DNA of 64,000 bases from CALWOS01 sp963595735 (GCA_963595735.1 CAVBJJ010000002.1:57797-121796); one strand, 5' to 3'. Positions 17,672 to 26,513 are shown, counted from the stretch's first letter. Translations and numbers: made by a program. The notes: generated from the letters alone by a model not told the origin.

Positions 17672-19450
17672 ATGACCCAATCCCGTACACATAACTGCAA
17701 CGCCCTGCGTCTGTCCGATGCAGGCAAGACCGTCAAGCTGGTCGGCTGGATGGAAAATGTCCGCGAGGTTTCCGGCAATCTGGCCTTTGTGGTGCTGCGT
17801 GATTTTTACGGCACCACCCAGATCGTGGTGGAGTCCGAGGCCATTCTGGCGCAGATCCGCGACCTGAACAAGGAGTCCACCATCTCCGTGGAGGGCGTGG
17901 TTCGGGAGCGCAGCAGCAAAAATCCCAAGCTGCCCACCGGCGAGATCGAGGTCGTCCCCGAAAAGCTGGAGGTGCTGGGACGCTGCCGCTATAACGAGCT
18001 GCCCTTTCCCATCAACCGCAGCCGCGAAGCCGACGAGGCGCAGCGCCTGAAGTATCGCTACCTGGATCTGCGCAATCCGGAGGTAAAAAAGAACATCGTC
18101 CTGCGTTCCCAGGTGGTGGCCGCCCTGCGCAAGGCCATGATGGAGCAGGATTTTCTGGAGATCACCACTCCCATCCTGACGGCCTCCTCCCCGGAGGGTG
18201 CCCGGGATTATCTGGTTCCCAGCCGCAAGCACCCCGGCAAGTTCTATGCCCTGCCCCAGGCACCCCAGCAGTTCAAGCAGCTGCTGATGACCTCCGGCTT
18301 TGACCGCTATTTCCAGATCGCTCCCTGCTTCCGGGACGAGGACGCCCGCGGCGACCGCAGCCCCGGCGAGTTCTATCAGCTGGACATGGAAATGGCCTTT
18401 GCCAACCAGGAGGATGTGTTCGCCGTTCTGGAGCAGGTGCTGCCCCCCATTTTTGCCAAATACGGCACCTATAACATCGCCTCGGAGGCGCCCTTCCGCC
18501 GGATCCCCTACCTGGAATCCATGGAAAAATACGGCTCCGACAAGCCCGACCTGCGTATTGACCTGATCGTCCAGGACGCCACCGCGCTGCTGGCCGACTG
18601 CGGCTTCGGCCCCTTTGCCGACAGCACCGTCAAGGCCATCGTGGTCACGAATTTCGAAGGTACCCGCAAGCAGATCGACAAGCTCTGCGCCGATGTGGAA
18701 GTGCAGTCCGGCGAAAAGGCCTACTGGTTCCGATATGACGAGCAGGGCGAGATCGTGGGCGGCATCGCCAAGTTTGTCCAGCCCCTGAAGGAGCAGCTTG
18801 TGGCTGCGCTGGGTCTGGAAAAGGGCTGCTTTGTGGGTCTGACCGCCGGCAAAAAGCTCACCGCCCAGAAAACCGCCGGTGTGCTGCGGAACAAGCTTGG
18901 CGCGTTCTGCCCCGGACACATGGACAAGGCGCGCTATGAATTCTGCTGGATCGTGGACTTCCCCATGTACGAGATCGGCGAGGAATCCGGCGAGCTGGAA
19001 TTCTGCCACAATCCCTTTTCCATGCCCAACGGCGGCCTTGCCATGCTCAAGCAGGCGGCAGCCGGTCTGGTGGATCCCCTGACCATTACCGCATTCCAGT
19101 ACGACCTGGTCTGCAACGGCGTGGAGCTGTCCTCCGGCGCGGTGCGTAACCATGACCCCGAGATCATGGTGGAGGCATTTCAGCTGGTAGGTCTGGGCGA
19201 GGATGATGTCAAGGCCAAGTTCCCCGCCATGTACAACGCTTTCTGCTATGGCGCACCTCCCCACGCCGGTATTGCTCCGGGTGTGGACCGTATGGTCATG
19301 CTTCTGGCAGGCGAGGACTCCATCCGGGAGATCATTCCCTTCCCCATGAACAAAAACGCCCAGGATGTCATGATGGGCGCACCCAGCACGGTGGAGCAGA
19401 AGCAGCTGGATGAGCTGTGCATTGCCAGCACCGCCACGGAAGAAGTATAA
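17672..19450 (+). CDS. aspS: aspartyl-tRNA synthetase
   Basis: 592 aa class II synthetase of bacterial type. An N-terminal OB-fold anticodon domain (VKLVGWMENVREVSG) leads to the catalytic core with motif 2 (FRDEDARGDRSPGEFYQLDMEM) and motif 3 (GIAPGVDRMVMLLAG), interrupted by the bacterial GAD insertion near 300-420. Whether it is discriminating for tRNA-Asp cannot be read with confidence; no gatCAB lies here. The ATG at 17672 with GGAG nine bases upstream is preferred to the TTG at 17657, which is part of that binding site. Confidence 0.95.
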   Translation: MTQSRTHNCNALRLSDAGKTVKLVGWMENVREVSGNLAFVVLRDFYGTTQIVVESEAILAQIRDLNKESTISVEGVVRERSSKNPKLPTGEIEVVPEKLEVLGRCRYNELPFPINRSREADEAQRLKYRYLDLRNPEVKKNIVLRSQVVAALRKAMMEQDFLEITTPILTASSPEGARDYLVPSRKHPGKFYALPQAPQQFKQLLMTSGFDRYFQIAPCFRDEDARGDRSPGEFYQLDMEMAFANQEDVFAVLEQVLPPIFAKYGTYNIASEAPFRRIPYLESMEKYGSDKPDLRIDLIVQDATALLADCGFGPFADSTVKAIVVTNFEGTRKQIDKLCADVEVQSGEKAYWFRYDEQGEIVGGIAKFVQPLKEQLVAALGLEKGCFVGLTAGKKLTAQKTAGVLRNKLGAFCPGHMDKARYEFCWIVDFPMYEIGEESGELEFCHNPFSMPNGGLAMLKQAAAGLVDPLTITAFQYDLVCNGVELSSGAVRNHDPEIMVEAFQLVGLGEDDVKAKFPAMYNAFCYGAPPHAGIAPGVDRMVMLLAGEDSIREIIPFPMNKNAQDVMMGAPSTVEQKQLDELCIASTATEEV

Positions 19451-19512
19451 ACCGAAAATACCGGTATCCCATAAGAATACCGCAGCAAAAAATCCGATAA
19501 GGGGGAAAGCAC

Positions 19513-21021
19513 ATGGTCTCAAAAATTCGTTCCCAGGGCATCTCCGGCGTGGGCGGCTACACCGTCTCCGTGGAGTGCTTTCTGGCCAACGGGATACCCA
19601 CCTTTGACATGGTGGGTCTGCCGGACGCCGCCGTCAAGGAGGCAAGAGACCGCGTCCACGCCGCCATGAAAACCTGCGGTATGTCTTTCCCCGTCAGCCG
19701 ATTGACGGTCAATCTTGCCCCGGCAGACAAGAAAAAGACCGGCACGCTGTATGATCTGCCGGTGCTGCTGAGCATTCTCTCCGTCACGGGCTATCTCAAG
19801 CAGCCCGGCTGGGAGCAGAGCTTTTTGGGCGAGCTGAGCCTGACGGGCAGTCTGCGTCCCATTCGCGGCGCGCTGCCCATGGCCATGGCCGCCCGACGGG
19901 AGGGGGTGAAGGAGCTGTTTGTCCCGGCGGAAAACGCCGCCGAGGCCGCCTTTGTGGAGGATCTGACCGTCTACCCCGTGCCGGATCTGCCGGCACTGCT
20001 GGCACATCTGACCGGGCAGGCGCGTTTGCAGCCCGCCACGCCCCCGGCCTTGCAGCCGCACCGGCACCCGCTGCCGGATTTTGCCGATGTAAAAGGGCAG
20101 GAAAATGTCAAGCGCGCGCTGGAGATCGCCGCTGCCGGCGGACACAATGTGCTCATGGTCGGCCCGCCCGGCTCCGGCAAAAGTATGCTGGCCAAGCGCC
20201 TGCCCTCCATTTTCCCGGATATGTCCCGGGAGGAGATATTGGAGACTACAGAGGTCTGGTCCGTTGCCGGGCAGACCAGCCGAGAGCAGCCCATTGTAGA
20301 CCAGCGCCCGTTCCGGGCGCCCCATCACACGGTTTCCGCCGTTGCCATTGCCGGCGGCGGCGCAAATCCCCGGCCGGGAGAGATCAGTCTGGCGCATAAC
20401 GGCGTGCTGTTTCTGGACGAACTGCCGGAATTTCCCCGGGATGTGCTGGAAACACTGCGGCAGCCGCTGGAGGATGGTCTGGTGACCATTTCCCGGGCTT
20501 CCGGCTCCGTAAGCTACCCGGCGGGCTTTATGCTGGTGTGTGCCATGAATCCCTGCCCCTGCGGCTGGTACGGCCACCCCAGCGGTCGCTGCCGCTGCTC
20601 CCGCGCCCAGCTGCGCCGGTACCAGAACCGCATTTCCGGCCCGCTGCTGGATCGGATCGATATTCTGGTAGAGGTACCCGCTCTGGACTTTGACGAGCTT
20701 AAGCGCCGCCCCGACGGCGAAAGCTCCGCCGTGATCCGCCAGCGGGTCAACCGGGCAAGAGCCATCCAGGAGGCCAGAACCGGACGCTGCAACGCCAAGA
20801 TGATCGGCCAGGCGCTGAGCACCCACTGCGCCCTGGATGCAGACGGCGAAGCGCTCATGCGCAGCGCCTATGAAAGTCTGGCACTCACTGGGCGCAGCTA
20901 TGACCGGATCCTCCGGGTGGCGCGCACCATCGCCGACCTGGCCGGCGAGAAAAACATCAGCCCCAGCCATCTGGCGGAGGCCATCCAATACAGAACTTAT
21001 GATTTCCGGGACGACGCCTGA
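19513..21021 (+). CDS. comM: ComM/YifB-family Mg-chelatase-like AAA+ ATPase
   Basis: 502 aa. An N-terminal Lon-substrate-like domain (GVGGYTVSVECFLANGIP ... LTVNLAPADKKK) is followed by an AAA+ module with Walker A GPPGSGKSM near 218, Walker B VLFLDELPEF, and a C-terminal Mg-chelatase-associated domain with conserved cysteines in CAMNPCPCGWYG. Members of this family are hexameric helicases that extend branch migration of heteroduplex DNA in natural transformation (ComM); in Clostridia the role is untested. AAGGGGGAAAG precedes the ATG. thiI follows 27 bases later. Confidence 0.92.
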   Translation: MVSKIRSQGISGVGGYTVSVECFLANGIPTFDMVGLPDAAVKEARDRVHAAMKTCGMSFPVSRLTVNLAPADKKKTGTLYDLPVLLSILSVTGYLKQPGWEQSFLGELSLTGSLRPIRGALPMAMAARREGVKELFVPAENAAEAAFVEDLTVYPVPDLPALLAHLTGQARLQPATPPALQPHRHPLPDFADVKGQENVKRALEIAAAGGHNVLMVGPPGSGKSMLAKRLPSIFPDMSREEILETTEVWSVAGQTSREQPIVDQRPFRAPHHTVSAVAIAGGGANPRPGEISLAHNGVLFLDELPEFPRDVLETLRQPLEDGLVTISRASGSVSYPAGFMLVCAMNPCPCGWYGHPSGRCRCSRAQLRRYQNRISGPLLDRIDILVEVPALDFDELKRRPDGESSAVIRQRVNRARAIQEARTGRCNAKMIGQALSTHCALDADGEALMRSAYESLALTGRSYDRILRVARTIADLAGEKNISPSHLAEAIQYRTYDFRDDA

Positions 21022-21048
21022 TTTCCCGGAGGAGAGCGAGGAATTATC

Positions 21049-22224
21049 TTGCAAGACATGATCCTACTCAAGCAGGGCGAGATCGTCCTGAAGGGACAGA
21101 ACCGGCGCTATTTCGAGCAGAAGCTCATGGGCAATGTCCAGCGGCGGCTGCGCCCCTTTGGCGATTTTCACATCAGCTGTATGCAGTCCACCGTATATGT
21201 GGAGCCGAAAAACGAAGCCTGCGATATTGACGGCGCCTTTCAGGCCATGACCAAGGTCTTTGGCGTGGCAAAGGTCTGCCGTGCCGGCGCCTGCGAAAAG
21301 GACAAGGACGCCATTGTGGCCTGCGCCAAAAGCTATCTGGCTCAGACCCTTTCCGCCGCAAAAAGCTTTAAGGTGGAGACCAAGCGCTCGGACAAGCGCT
21401 TTCCCATGACCTCCATCCAGCTTTCCCAGTATGTGGGCGGCGAGCTGTCCGACGCCTTTCCCCATGTGGCGGTGGATATGCACCATCCGGAGCTGATCGT
21501 GCATCTGGAGGTGCGGGATCACGCCGCCTATGTCCACTCCGCCCCCACGCCCGGCGCGGGCGGTATGCCCGTGGGCAGCAACGGTACTGCCGTTACCCTG
21601 CTCTCCGGCGGCATCGACAGCCCCGTTTCCACCTACATGATTGCCAAGCGCGGCGTGCGCATGATCCCGGTACACTTCTTCTCCTTTCCCTATACCTCCC
21701 AGCAGGCCAAGGAAAAGGTGCTGGAGCTGACCCGACTGCTGACGGATTACTGCGGCCGCATGATGGTGGAGATCGTCCCCTTTACCCACATTCAGGAAGA
21801 AATTCGAGACAAGTGCCCGGAGGAATTCTTCACCCTGGTCATGCGCCGCTTTATGATGCGCATTGCCCAGCGGATCGCCGAGGCCAACGGCTGCAAAGCC
21901 CTGGTTACCGGTGAAAATCTGGGACAGGTGGCCAGCCAGACCATGGAGGCCATGGGCGTAACGGAGGCCGTTACCACACTGCCCGTGCTACGGCCGCTGG
22001 TTGGCATGGACAAGGAGGAGATCATCACTCTGGCGCGGAAGATCGGCACCTTTGACACCAGCATTCTCCCCTACGAGGACTGCTGCACGGTCTTTACGCC
22101 CCGCCACCCCCGCACTCGTCCCAAGCTGGAGGAGCTGGAAGAGGTGGAGAAAGCGCTGGATGTGGACGCGCTGGTGGAAGAAGCCCTGCAAAACATCGAG
22201 CGCGTCAAAATCGATGTGCAATAA
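21049..22224 (+). CDS. thiI: tRNA 4-thiouridine synthase ThiI, short form
   Basis: 391 aa. An N-terminal ferredoxin-like and THUMP RNA-binding region (about 1-165) is followed by a PP-loop adenylation domain with SGGIDSPVSTYM near 186. ThiI adenylates U8 of tRNA and transfers sulfur. The chain ends without the C-terminal rhodanese domain of E. coli ThiI, as in Bacillus, so sulfur must come from a separate cysteine desulfurase, none of which is in the window. The start appears to be TTG at 21049, eight bases after GCGAGG; ATG at 21058 is the alternative. Confidence 0.92.
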   Translation: MQDMILLKQGEIVLKGQNRRYFEQKLMGNVQRRLRPFGDFHISCMQSTVYVEPKNEACDIDGAFQAMTKVFGVAKVCRAGACEKDKDAIVACAKSYLAQTLSAAKSFKVETKRSDKRFPMTSIQLSQYVGGELSDAFPHVAVDMHHPELIVHLEVRDHAAYVHSAPTPGAGGMPVGSNGTAVTLLSGGIDSPVSTYMIAKRGVRMIPVHFFSFPYTSQQAKEKVLELTRLLTDYCGRMMVEIVPFTHIQEEIRDKCPEEFFTLVMRRFMMRIAQRIAEANGCKALVTGENLGQVASQTMEAMGVTEAVTTLPVLRPLVGMDKEEIITLARKIGTFDTSILPYEDCCTVFTPRHPRTRPKLEELEEVEKALDVDALVEEALQNIERVKIDVQ

Positions 22225-22242
22225 ATCAGCCTGCGAAAATAC

Positions 22243-22287
22243 GCCCCCTGTGGTTTGCCTTTCAAATCACAGGGGACGCCGCTTTTT
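22243..22287 (+). terminator. terminator after thiI
   Basis: A 13-bp stem CCCCTGTGGTTTG / CAAATCACAGGGG (one mismatch) with a five-base loop, followed by acgccgCTTTTT. It closes the hisS-thiI operon. Confidence 0.8.
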
Positions 22288-22351
22288 CTGAAATTTTTCT
22301 TTTTCTGCTGCATATTGGATGCAAACCCGGCATATACTGTATAGTATACGA

Positions 22352-22370
22352 GACTGTCGAAAAACAGGCA
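22352..22370. repeat. family C repeat (gactgtcgaaaaaca), copy 1
   Basis: The motif GACTGTCGAAAAACAGGCAG recurs, with small changes, at 25007 and 35999, each time in repeat-rich intergenic DNA. At 35999 the motif has an inverted partner, suggesting that the copies are ends of a small mobile element. Confidence 0.55.
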
Positions 22371-22470
22371 GCCGACAGAAACCACCGCAGCAGCGGGGGA
22401 GTTTGAGGGGGGCAAGACCCGCCTCAATGAGATAAACCGCCGCGGAAAGCCCTTTTCTTGGCTTTCCTAC

Positions 22471-22550
22471 AGTATTTTGGCCGCGCCAAAATACTCGGCG
22501 GATAAGCGAAGTCAAAAAAGTCTCAGACTTTTTTGACAAGCTGATAGTAT
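22471..22550. repeat. dispersed palindromic repeat, family A copy 2
   Basis: AGTATTTTGGC-cgc-GCCAAAATACT (22471-22495), then cggcggataagcgaag, then a second perfect inverted repeat with arms GTCAAAAAAGTCT / AGACTTTTTTGAC around a single base (22511-22537). The cggcggataagcgaag core is shared with the copy at 41315. Confidence 0.75.
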
Positions 22551-22561
22551 ACGCAAGACTC

Positions 22562-22595
22562 CCCCAGTCACGGCGCGGCTGCGCCGTGACTGGGG
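22562..22595. repeat. strong GC-rich inverted repeat before the SLH gene
   Basis: Arms CCCCAGTCACGGCGC / GCGCCGTGACTGGGG around four bases. It ends 11 bases before the ribosome binding site GTGAGG of the gene at 22619 and has no U tract. Confidence 0.8.
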
Positions 22596-22618
22596 CAAAA
22601 CGACTGTGAGGTGTACTT

Positions 22619-24874
22619 ATGAAATTGGCAAAACGGCTTTTGGCGCTGTTCCTTTGTCTGTCCCTGCTAGCCACGCCGGCGCTTGCCGCAGCCATGGGAA
22701 ACCCGGTGCTCAGCGGGGAGACCATGCTGGCCGGCGGCGTTTCTCTGGCGGACGGCGTTTACTGGGGCAGCTCGGACTTCCGCAGTGAAAACTACCTGGC
22801 CTATACCCCCTCCACGGAGATTTTTCCCATGGTGGTCTATGGCTCCAAGCTGTGTAATTACGGCAGCTTCCGCTCCATGACAAGCCTGCTGGAAAGCCAG
22901 GGCTATCATGTGCTGGGTGGCATTAACGGAGATTACTACAACACCTCCAGCTTCTGCCCCCTGGGGATCGTAATCGAAAACGGCAAGCTCATCAGCTCGG
23001 ACGCCGGGCATTACGCCGTTGGCTTCCTGCCGGATGGTTCCGCCATTGCCGGCACGCCGGCGCTGACCATGACCATGGATCTGCACGGGGAAAAGTACCC
23101 CCTTTCCAGCGTCAACAAGGTGCGGGATACTTACGGCTTTGCCCTGTTTACCGACCAGTTCGCCGCCAACACCAAAAACAACCGCGCCGGGCGGGACATC
23201 ATCCTGCGCCCGGTAGAGGGTGAGCTGGCCGTGGGAAAATCCATCACCCTGGAGGTGGAGGAGATCCGGGAGACCACCTCTGCCATCGCCATCCCGGAAG
23301 GAAAGTACATTCTCTCCCTTTCCTACAGCGCCGATAACTGGCGGCAGGCGGGAGTAGACAGCCTGCACCCCGGCGACCAGTTCACCTTGGAGATCTCCAG
23401 CCCGGACGCCCGCTGGGCGCAGGTGCAGAACGCCTGCGGCTCCCTGTACAAGCTGATAACCGATGGCGCGATTGTGTCCGGTCTGCCCAGTGGGTCGGAG
23501 CCGCGCTCCGCCGTGGGCATCCGCCCGGACGGCAGCACGATCCTGTACACCATTGACGGCCGGCAAAGCGGCTACAGCTCCGGCGCCTCCATGACCCAAG
23601 TCGCCCAGCGGCTGCTGGAGCTGGGCTGCACGGAGGCCTGCCTGATGGACGGCGGCGGCTCCACCAGTCTGAACGCCCGCTACATCGGCGGCAGCGACCC
23701 CACCCTGATCAACCGCCCCTCGGACGGCAGCCCCCGCTCCGTTACCAGCTACATCGTACTGGTGACCCGGAACCGGGCCGGTGCGGCCACCCGGCTGGGA
23801 CTGTCCCCCACGCACTTGTATCTTCTGGCCGGCGCCCAAACCCAGCTGACCCCCGCCGCCTCCGATGACTTCGGTTGGGCGGCCGCCACCCCGGCGGTGG
23901 AGTGGAGCACAGACGCCACCATGGGCAGCGTTACCCAGGACGGCATGTTCATCGCCGGAAAAACCGAGGGCAAAACCACCGTTACCGTCTCCTCCCCGGG
24001 ACTGCTGGACGGCGAAGCCCAGGTAGAGGTCGTCACCACGCCCCATATCCTGACGGTGAAGAATCAGGCCACAGGAAAAACCGTCAGCTCCCTTCAGCTG
24101 AAAAGCGGCGAATCCATCGATCTGACCGCCACTGCCCAGTATTACACCAAAATGCTCACCGTACAGGACAGCTGCTTTTCCTGGTCGGTCACGCCGGGCG
24201 TGGGCACCATAGACAGCAACGGAAAATTTACCGCCGCGAACCACAGCGCCTCCGGCACCATCACGGTCTCCGCCGGTACCCGCAAGGTGGAGATCCCGGT
24301 GTCCGTACAGTGGACAAATCCCTTTGACGATGTGTCCTCCTCCGACTGGTTCTATAACCAAATCTCCTATGTCCACGGCAATGGCCTATTCGCCGGGGAA
24401 ACCAGCTCTCACTTTGGGGTAAACTCCGGCACGACTCGGGGAATGTTCGTCACGGTGCTGTGGCGCATGGTCGAGCAGCCCACAGCCAACGGCACCGCCA
24501 GCTTTACAGATGTAGCCGACGGCGCATATTACGCCGATGCGGTGCGTTGGGCCGCCGGGGCGGGCATTGTCTCCGGCTACACCGACGGCAGCTTCCGCCC
24601 GGATCGGGTCGTGACCCGGGAGGAGCTTTGCACGCTGCTGTATCGCTACGCCCTCTGGCACGGGGATGATCTCTCCGGCAGCGGCAATGTCAGCTTCGCC
24701 GATGATGCACAAATCTCCGCCTGGGCACGGCAGGCGGTACAGGCCTGCGTCTCCGCCGGACTGCTCACCGGCGAGAAAAATCCGGACGGCAGCATCACCA
24801 TGAGCCCCAGCAAGGCCATGTCACGCGCCACCGCCGCCGTGCTGCTGGCACGCTATCACGAGCGGTATTTCTAA
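22619..24874 (+). CDS. secreted SLH-domain protein with phosphodiester glycosidase (NAGPA-like) domain
   Basis: 751 aa. A signal peptide (about 1-24, ending ALAA) targets it outside the cell. Residues about 60-385 form a phosphodiester glycosidase domain of the NAGPA/DUF2233 family: the signature GGINGDYYNTSSFCPLGIVI near 100, SAVGIRPDGSTILYTIDGRQ, and the catalytic-region motif CLMDGGGSTSLNARY. Two Ig-like (Big_2-type) domains follow (about 390-560). The C-terminal 185 residues are three S-layer homology repeats (FDDVSSSDWFY, FTDVADGAYYADAV, FADDAQISAWARQAV) that tether proteins to the cell wall polymer. The enzyme probably trims a wall or extracellular phospho-sugar; substrate unknown. It is monocistronic with its own terminator. 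Confidence 0.9.
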   Translation: MKLAKRLLALFLCLSLLATPALAAAMGNPVLSGETMLAGGVSLADGVYWGSSDFRSENYLAYTPSTEIFPMVVYGSKLCNYGSFRSMTSLLESQGYHVLGGINGDYYNTSSFCPLGIVIENGKLISSDAGHYAVGFLPDGSAIAGTPALTMTMDLHGEKYPLSSVNKVRDTYGFALFTDQFAANTKNNRAGRDIILRPVEGELAVGKSITLEVEEIRETTSAIAIPEGKYILSLSYSADNWRQAGVDSLHPGDQFTLEISSPDARWAQVQNACGSLYKLITDGAIVSGLPSGSEPRSAVGIRPDGSTILYTIDGRQSGYSSGASMTQVAQRLLELGCTEACLMDGGGSTSLNARYIGGSDPTLINRPSDGSPRSVTSYIVLVTRNRAGAATRLGLSPTHLYLLAGAQTQLTPAASDDFGWAAATPAVEWSTDATMGSVTQDGMFIAGKTEGKTTVTVSSPGLLDGEAQVEVVTTPHILTVKNQATGKTVSSLQLKSGESIDLTATAQYYTKMLTVQDSCFSWSVTPGVGTIDSNGKFTAANHSASGTITVSAGTRKVEIPVSVQWTNPFDDVSSSDWFYNQISYVHGNGLFAGETSSHFGVNSGTTRGMFVTVLWRMVEQPTANGTASFTDVADGAYYADAVRWAAGAGIVSGYTDGSFRPDRVVTREELCTLLYRYALWHGDDLSGSGNVSFADDAQISAWARQAVQACVSAGLLTGEKNPDGSITMSPSKAMSRATAAVLLARYHERYF

Positions 24875-24900
24875 AAAACATCCCCCGCCACAAACTACAA

Positions 24901-24938
24901 ACAACCCCTGGCAGAGTCTCTGCCAGGGGTTGTTGTGT
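24901..24938. terminator. terminator after the SLH gene
   Basis: CAACCCCTGGCAGA / TCTGCCAGGGGTTG hairpin with a three-base loop followed by TTGTGTT. The reverse side reads into TTGTTTGT, so it may also stop the minus-strand gene ending at 25055. Confidence 0.82.
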
Positions 24939-24954
24939 TCTATCCGCTTGTTTA

Positions 24955-25045
24955 CCCTCTCCGTCTTCGCTGCGCTCAGCCACCTCTCCCACAGGGAGAG
25001 GCGAGACTGGCGAAAAACAGGCAGTCAGCAGAAAGCTCCTGCTTA
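24955..25045. repeat. MITE/REP-like repeat fragment (family B right end plus family C motif)
   Basis: Positions 24955-25006 read ccctctccgtcttcgctgcg onward to cacagggagaggcgag, closely matching the right end of the element at 35849-35998; the family C motif gactggcgaaaaacaggcag follows directly, as it does at 35999. No matching left end was seen nearby, so this is a truncated or solo copy. Confidence 0.75.
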
Positions 25046-25054
25046 TCTATCCTG

Positions 25055-25894
25055 TTATTCCATGACGACCCGTTGCCGCAGCAGGGAGACATCCGCCGGG
25101 AATGCCTTGTTCTGCAAAACCCACTCCCGAATCTCCGCGCCGGTATAGCGGTTCTCCGGATAGACCACCACAACGGCCTCGTCCTTTTCCTGGAGGAAAT
25201 TGTGTTCGCCAAACGCCGTGTACCGGGTGGCGCCGATGGAGATCATGATCTGCTCCGGTCGGCCAATGGCATCGAGATAGGCGTGGATGTGTTCCGCCGG
25301 CCCCTCGTCCTGCTGGAAATTGAGCTTTTCCAGCATCCAGTCCAGGAGGGTGTCATAGATGTAGCTGTAATCCCGGATGGCACTGTCCTCCCCATAGGGA
25401 TGCACCTGCCCCTCCCGCACCAGAAAGCTGGCGATGCGATAATGCGCCAGCACCCCGGCGGAGGTAAAGCTGTCCACCGGCAGCAGCGAGCTTAGGGCAA
25501 AGCCCTTTGTACTGGCGCCCCAGTTCTTTTTTTCGCTGATCTTCTTCGCGCCCTGCTTGCGGATGGAGCAGTCATTGGAAGCGCCAAACCACAGAGGCCG
25601 CAACCCGGCAATCTGCTCGCCCGCCCACTGCACCTGAAAAATCAGGGCGCACTCCGGCTCGATCTGCAATTTCTGCTCGCCCTTGGGGAAGATGATCTTT
25701 TCCTCGTCAAAGGGGTATACACCCAAAAATTCCGGCACCGCGCCGGCTGCGCCGGGCAGATAGGTGGGGAAAATCGCTTTAGGCGCATTGGGCGCGGCCT
25801 TCACCTGGGTAAAATCCGAGGCCTCCCCGGCCTGCTCCAAATGGCCGGTAAAGTTTCCGGCAACGCCAAAGCTTGCAATTTTTTTCATGTCCAT
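25055..25894 (-). CDS. conserved protein of unknown function, fumarylacetoacetate-hydrolase-like
   Basis: 279 aa, cytosolic. I do not recognise a named gene; it may belong to the DUF5718 group. Several segments recall the FAH superfamily: an acidic strand PECALIFQVQW, then FGASNDCSIRKQG in the place of the FAH NDVSARD motif, WGASTKGFALSSLLPVDSF in the place of KSFDTFxPxGP, and the late PEQIMISIGATRYTAFGEHNFLQEKDEAVVVVYPE in the place of the final beta strands. That would predict a metal-dependent hydrolase or decarboxylase, but this is an inference from motif order. It lies 37 bases downstream of a thioesterase gene on the same strand and is probably co-transcribed. The start at 25894 has AAAGGAAAC upstream; ATG 25888 is an alternative. 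Confidence 0.7.
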   Translation of the reverse strand: MDMKKIASFGVAGNFTGHLEQAGEASDFTQVKAAPNAPKAIFPTYLPGAAGAVPEFLGVYPFDEEKIIFPKGEQKLQIEPECALIFQVQWAGEQIAGLRPLWFGASNDCSIRKQGAKKISEKKNWGASTKGFALSSLLPVDSFTSAGVLAHYRIASFLVREGQVHPYGEDSAIRDYSYIYDTLLDWMLEKLNFQQDEGPAEHIHAYLDAIGRPEQIMISIGATRYTAFGEHNFLQEKDEAVVVVYPENRYTGAEIREWVLQNKAFPADVSLLRQRVVME

Positions 25895-25931
25895 GGTCTT
25901 TGTTTCCTTTCCTTTGGCAAACTGCCTACTG

Positions 25932-26387
25932 TTATTCCGCCTGCCGGGGCGGCAGGTCGCCCTTGCTGTTTTCGGCTTCTCCCGCTGTCAGTGCCGCCAG
26001 CGCCGCAAACAGCGTCGGCTGCTCCTGCTTCATGCGGATGGGCCGCCCCGCCCGGTTCAAAAAGCAATGCTCCGATTTTGCCCGGCAGACCAGCTGTCCC
26101 GTCTGGTCGTACATCCGGTACCCCAGCTTCAGGCGCACGCCCTTGAACTCCTCCACCGTGATGCAGATCCGCACCGTGTCCGGAAAGGTAGTGGTTTTTT
26201 GATAGTCACAGGCCACGGCGGTCACCGGGGAAAAGATGCCCATTTCCTCCAGCCGGGCATAGTCCCAACCGATCTGGGCAAAGAAATCCACCCGGGATTC
26301 CTCCATCCAGCGGATGTAGTTGGAATGGTGGGTGATCCCCATTTTGTCTGTTTCATAATATTGTATTTTATGCAGATAGGCTTCCAT
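25932..26387 (-). CDS. acyl-CoA thioesterase (hotdog fold, YbgC/4HBT type)
   Basis: 151 aa. A single hotdog domain. The 4-hydroxybenzoyl-CoA thioesterase signature is YYETDKMGITHHSNYIRWMEE, with the catalytic aspartate in YETDKMG. It should hydrolyse a small acyl-CoA in the cytosol; the substrate is not evident. AAGGAGG lies eight bases before the ATG at 26387, so the longer frame starting at 26450 is rejected. It heads a two-gene minus-strand unit with the FAH-like gene. Confidence 0.88.
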   Translation of the reverse strand: MEAYLHKIQYYETDKMGITHHSNYIRWMEESRVDFFAQIGWDYARLEEMGIFSPVTAVACDYQKTTTFPDTVRICITVEEFKGVRLKLGYRMYDQTGQLVCRAKSEHCFLNRAGRPIRMKQEQPTLFAALAALTAGEAENSKGDLPPRQAE

Positions 26388-26513
26388 GCCTTTTCCTCCT
26401 TTTCCCGGCGCGCCGTACGCCGTTTTTTCCGGCTGCGGGCGCAAATCCATCGTTTCGGGCTGTCCAAAACAGCCCGGACAGGCAAAAACTGAAATTTTAT
26501 TACTTCTTTTTCA

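Larger units (their letters stand above)
22225..22618. other. 394-base intergenic region filled with repeats
   Basis: After the thiI terminator come a possible weak promoter (TTGGAT 22315-22320, TATAGT 22340-22345, 19-bp spacer), a segment starting gactgtcgaaaaacag that is shared with two other gaps, the family A palindrome, a perfect 13-bp hairpin, and a GC-rich 15-bp hairpin. No open reading frame here looks coding. Confidence 0.7.

Noticed and set aside
22436..22725. Conserved-looking peptide SLIRRVFW read from the repeats at 22480 and 41320
   Set aside because: The shared peptide comes from the family A DNA repeat on the minus strand; there is no start site or continuing protein similarity.
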